Source: DSWT01 sp035415725 (GTDB taxonomy: Bacteria > Chloroflexota > Anaerolineae > B4-G1 > SLSP01). From it: 44,612 bases of DNA. The DNA lies in contig DAOOGN010000023.1 in assembly GCA_035415725.1 (NCBI GenBank), positions 1 through 44,612 of the forward strand, in the 5' to 3' direction. This document shows positions 41,959 to 44,612 of the stretch, piece by piece. The translations under genes were made by a program, and so were the position numbers. Within the stretch, counting starts at the first letter, position 1; every line of letters starts with the position of its first letter. Below the pieces are notes generated by a model. It did not search any database. It was not told where the DNA came from and was given only the letters and a program-made list of their open reading frames with translations.

Positions 41959-43647
41959 CTACTGGCTCGCGTTCATCAACCCATCCCACAAGTAGCTATA
42001 GTATTCCCACGCGCCGGTGTTGCCTTTGTGGTTGGGATCGGCAGCATTGATGCCCGCGGACCACGAGGCGACCACATCGTTGGCATCCAAATCCGAACCG
42101 TCGTGGAATTTCACCCCCGGGCGGAGTTTGCACACCCACTCCGTCAAATCGGCATTCGGCTCACAGGAGGTCGCCAGGGCCGGCTTGATCTCGCCGGAGT
42201 CGTTCGCATAGCTGAACAATGGCTCGAGGACCTGCTCGCAAGCGGCCATTGACTCGCCGTCGCTTTCATCGGCGCAGTAGAGGCTGATCGGCTCGGCGTT
42301 TTGCATGAAGACAATCGTATCTTTGCCGGAGTCCATCACCGCAAATTCGGGTGAGCGGAACGGCGGGACGTTAACATTGGTTACTGTCTTCAATGCAGCG
42401 TTGGCCGATGCACCGTGAGCAATCGGCACCATCGGAACGAGTTCACGAATGGCGTTATTGGCTTCAATATAAAGTGCTTCGGCCTCCGCCGGATCGACAA
42501 TCTGCGAGGCTTTTTGCAGCGTTTCGTAGATGGCCGGATGCGGATCGCCGAACTGCGGGTTGTCCTTGCTGAAGTGGAAATCCAGGAAGTTGGTGACGTG
42601 CGGATAGTCCGCGCCCCAGCCCAGCAGATACAAGCCGTTTAGCCGGCCAGCACTTTGCTCATCGATGAACTCACCGGATTCCATCACCACGACTTCCGCC
42701 TCGATGCCCAGGTTCTCCTTGAGTTGGGTCTGGATCTCCACGGCGACCAGGGACGGTTCGGGGAGATAGTCACGGAACACATCGCGGTAGTAAATGGTGG
42801 TCTTGAATCCGTTGGGGAAGCCGGCTTCGGCCAGCAGGGCCTTGGCCTTGGCGGCGTCGAACTCGTACCAGGGATCGCCGGTGCAGCCGTTGGGGATACT
42901 GCACGGCGTGAAGTGCGAGGCGACTTCGGAACCTTCGGCGTAGAAGTTGTCCACGATGCGCTGGCGGTCGATGCCCATGGCTATCGCCTGGCGGACCTTG
43001 ACATTGTTGAAGGGTTCGAACGTGTTGGTCATCGCCAGGTAGAAGATATTGGGAGCGTGTTTGTACAAGAGTTGCAGGTTAGGATCGCTTTCGACCTTGG
43101 CGTAATCATCAGGGCTGACGTTGGTGATATAGTCCACCGTGCCGGACTGCAATTCCAACAGGCGCGCCGCCCCTTCGGTGGCCCACCGGAACACCAGCGT
43201 TTCGACTTTGGCTTTCTCCCCCCAGTAATTCTCGTTGCGCTTGAAGACGATGCTGTCGCCACGATTCCAGCTTTCCAGCTTGTACGGCCCGGTGCCGATA
43301 GGTTTGGAAAGCAGTTCGCCGGCGCCGCCGTTTTGCTCAATCCATTCCCGCGGCTGAATGTTGAAGGGGATGAAGGCGACTTTCGCCATAAAGGCCGGAT
43401 CGGGCTTGCACAGGCTGAACCTGACCGTTAGTTCATCCACGGCGGCGATCTCCTTCATCTTGCCGCCGTAGCTACAATCGGGCACGGAAATCGACATTGG
43501 CTCAAAAGCCGCTTTGGGCGCGGTGGTCTCGGTGGGTTGGACGGCGGGCGCCTCTGTCGGCGCCGCTGTGCCGCCACAGGCCGACAGGCTCAAACTTACC
43601 AGGGTTAAGAGGGACATTACAACGTAAAATAACGATCGGCGTTTCAT
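41959..43647 (-). CDS. Circularly permuted family-5 peptide-binding lipoprotein
   Basis: A 562-residue lipoprotein with signal MKRRSLFYVVMSLLTLVSLS and lipidated Cys24 (LSAC). Every landmark of the SBP_bac_5 (DppA/OppA) family is present, but the order is rotated. The usual middle comes first (VDELTVRFSLCKPDPAF 70-86, GTGPYKLESW 118-127, NNVKVRQAIAMGIDR 214-228), then the usual C-terminal lobe to ~435. The usual N-terminal part comes last (VLEPLFSYANDSGEIKPALA 473-492 and PGVKFHDG..DANDVVASW 510-529). Nothing is duplicated, so this is a circular permutation rather than a fusion. It should deliver peptides or similar solutes to the DppB/DppC permease downstream. ATG at 43647 follows AAGGAGGAG; extended frames were rejected. 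Confidence 0.92.
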   Translation of the reverse strand: MKRRSLFYVVMSLLTLVSLSLSACGGTAAPTEAPAVQPTETTAPKAAFEPMSISVPDCSYGGKMKEIAAVDELTVRFSLCKPDPAFMAKVAFIPFNIQPREWIEQNGGAGELLSKPIGTGPYKLESWNRGDSIVFKRNENYWGEKAKVETLVFRWATEGAARLLELQSGTVDYITNVSPDDYAKVESDPNLQLLYKHAPNIFYLAMTNTFEPFNNVKVRQAIAMGIDRQRIVDNFYAEGSEVASHFTPCSIPNGCTGDPWYEFDAAKAKALLAEAGFPNGFKTTIYYRDVFRDYLPEPSLVAVEIQTQLKENLGIEAEVVVMESGEFIDEQSAGRLNGLYLLGWGADYPHVTNFLDFHFSKDNPQFGDPHPAIYETLQKASQIVDPAEAEALYIEANNAIRELVPMVPIAHGASANAALKTVTNVNVPPFRSPEFAVMDSGKDTIVFMQNAEPISLYCADESDGESMAACEQVLEPLFSYANDSGEIKPALATSCEPNADLTEWVCKLRPGVKFHDGSDLDANDVVASWSAGINAADPNHKGNTGAWEYYSYLWDGLMNASQ

Positions 43648-43800
43648 AATTCTCCTCCTTCTTGACGGTAAAACGTTTGAATGGAACCATCCAGCGCCTT
43701 GCAGACTTGACAGCATCCCTTCGGGCCATTTCCTCCTTCCGTAAAAAAGCAACTTCCGAAGTGGGTTTGGATGTACCATTAACAAGCGCGCTATGGGAAA

Positions 43801-43828
43801 ATTATAATAACTCTGTGATACTTGTCAA
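43801..43828 (-). promoter_or_regulatory. Consensus sigma-70 promoter of the peptide transporter operon
   Basis: On the minus strand a perfect TTGACA (43828-43823) and a perfect TATAAT (43806-43801) are separated by 16 bases. The implied transcript start near 43794 leaves a leader of about 147 bases before the ATG. I recognise no riboswitch in it. Confidence 0.8.
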
Positions 43829-43936
43829 ACAAATGCCGGATATTTGTCATAAAGCCGATCTCACTGGAAGCCGTTCCCGGCCGGATTCAAGCAGGATTTT
43901 GGTCCCGAGCTTCACACCCTCTCCTGTGAACGTGAT

Positions 43937-44542
43937 TTAGCGTCTGAACTTGGGCAGTTGCGAGATCGTTGCCCGGATGATGCCGACCAACTCGCGGGAA
44001 TGGGCTTTCCTGGCGAGCAGCAGCGCCTTGTTCAGATAGGATTTGGCTCTGACGCTGTTGCCGTGCTGGGCGTAGAGGATCGCCAGATTGCGCAACGTTT
44101 TGGCCTGACCCTCCTCATCGTTCTGCGCTTCGCGGATGGCAAGCGCGGCTCCGTAAATTTCGGCGGCTTTGGCCCAATTTCCTAGCCCATCGTAGGCCGA
44201 CGCGATGTTGTTGAGCGTGGTTGCTTCCGCTTCCTGGTCGCCGGCCTCCTGGAGCATCTGCTGCGCCGGTTCCAGCGTCTCCAGTGCCTGCGTCCACTCT
44301 TTCCGCGTCAGGTAGATGCTGGCGATATTGTTCAGGGCTTCGGCCTGGCCGGCGGTATTACCGGCTGCTTCCATCAACGCGTGGACTTGCCGGTAAGCAT
44401 CGAGCGCCGCTTCCCTTTCGTTGGCTGCCAGATGCTCGCGCGCTTGCTTGTTCAGCGCTTCGGCCTGCGCCGTAGGCGATTCTGCCGTCTCCTGGGCGGC
44501 AGTGTTTTGGGTTTCTGCGACGGTTTCCTTCTCTGCTGACAT
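43937..44542 (-). CDS. Tetratricopeptide (TPR)-repeat protein
   Basis: A 201-residue protein. An acidic, low-complexity N-terminus (~1-40) precedes about four TPR units (~40-185). Each carries the usual A-G/A-Y-F spacing, for example QAEALNNIASIYLTRKEW, EATTLNNIASAYDGLGNW and QAKTLRNLAILYAQHGN. TPR arrays bind partner proteins; the small size suggests an adaptor. ATG at 44542 has AAAGGAG upstream. It lies on the same strand as the peptide transporter, but a strong promoter lies between them, so they are probably independent. No enzymatic domain is seen. Confidence 0.88.
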   Translation of the reverse strand: MSAEKETVAETQNTAAQETAESPTAQAEALNKQAREHLAANEREAALDAYRQVHALMEAAGNTAGQAEALNNIASIYLTRKEWTQALETLEPAQQMLQEAGDQEAEATTLNNIASAYDGLGNWAKAAEIYGAALAIREAQNDEEGQAKTLRNLAILYAQHGNSVRAKSYLNKALLLARKAHSRELVGIIRATISQLPKFRR

Positions 44543-44612
44543 AATCCGCTCCTTTTCTGATTGGACTTTTGACAACGTAAACTTGACTTGACTGACGTCG
44601 AGTTGAAGCAGA

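Noticed and set aside
43648..43800. Riboswitch in the long leader of the peptide transporter operon
   Set aside because: I can identify no known riboswitch core, and no terminator-like stem with a T-run in the leader.

Overview
The window is about 44.6 kb of moderately GC-rich bacterial DNA, probably from a member of the Chloroflexota (Anaerolineae or a relative). This placement is inferred. It rests on a PspA-like protein beside orphan substrate-binding and VWA proteins, a peptide-binding protein with permuted domain order, many short palindromic intergenic repeats, and the overall protein character. No rRNA or other decisive marker is present.

Left part (1-11 kb). A PIN-domain gene enters from the left edge with a perfect palindrome inside its open frame. 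Next, all on the minus strand, come a MarR-type regulator and a two-gene heterodimeric ABC exporter with one catalytic and one degenerate ATPase site, a stand-alone type IIG-like restriction-methylase, and a membrane-bound hybrid histidine kinase.

Middle (11-31 kb). About nineteen minus-strand genes form a tightly packed surface-polysaccharide locus, many joined by ATGA overlaps. Transcription runs from the right. It starts with four genes for UDP-2,3-diacetamido-2,3-dideoxy-glucuronic acid (N-acetyltransferase, aminotransferase, oxidoreductase, 6-dehydrogenase). These are followed by glycosyltransferases, methyltransferases and a Wzx-type flippase. Then comes a module of an SDR enzyme, both subunits of a TPP-dependent E1 enzyme and a DegT aminotransferase, which suggests a rare, possibly two-carbon-branched, sugar. 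More glycosyltransferases and methyltransferases close the locus. A 40-codon remnant of a WecB/WbpI-type 2-epimerase lies inside it; this would be the next enzyme of the diacetamido-uronate pathway. A uridine kinase gene lies just upstream.

Right part (32-44.6 kb). A membrane protein of unknown function and a monocistronic tRNA-Thr(CGU), with its own promoter and terminator, are followed by a plus-strand five-gene module: a PspA/IM30 protein, an anchored substrate-binding-like protein, a substrate-binding/VWA fusion, a membrane coiled-coil protein and a lipoprotein receptor. It has no permease or ATPase and ends at a strong terminator. This is the best candidate here for an undescribed system, plausibly envelope sensing or maintenance. 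The minus-strand peptide transporter operon that converges on it encodes a circularly permuted family-5 binding protein, DppB, and a DppC whose N-terminus is broken by a nine-C run. A TPR protein closes the window.

Intergenic DNA is rich in repeats. The most notable is a roughly 115-bp element present twice (near 32.1 and 41.85 kb), each time 3' of a minus-strand gene, whose two stems are kept although the sequences have diverged.
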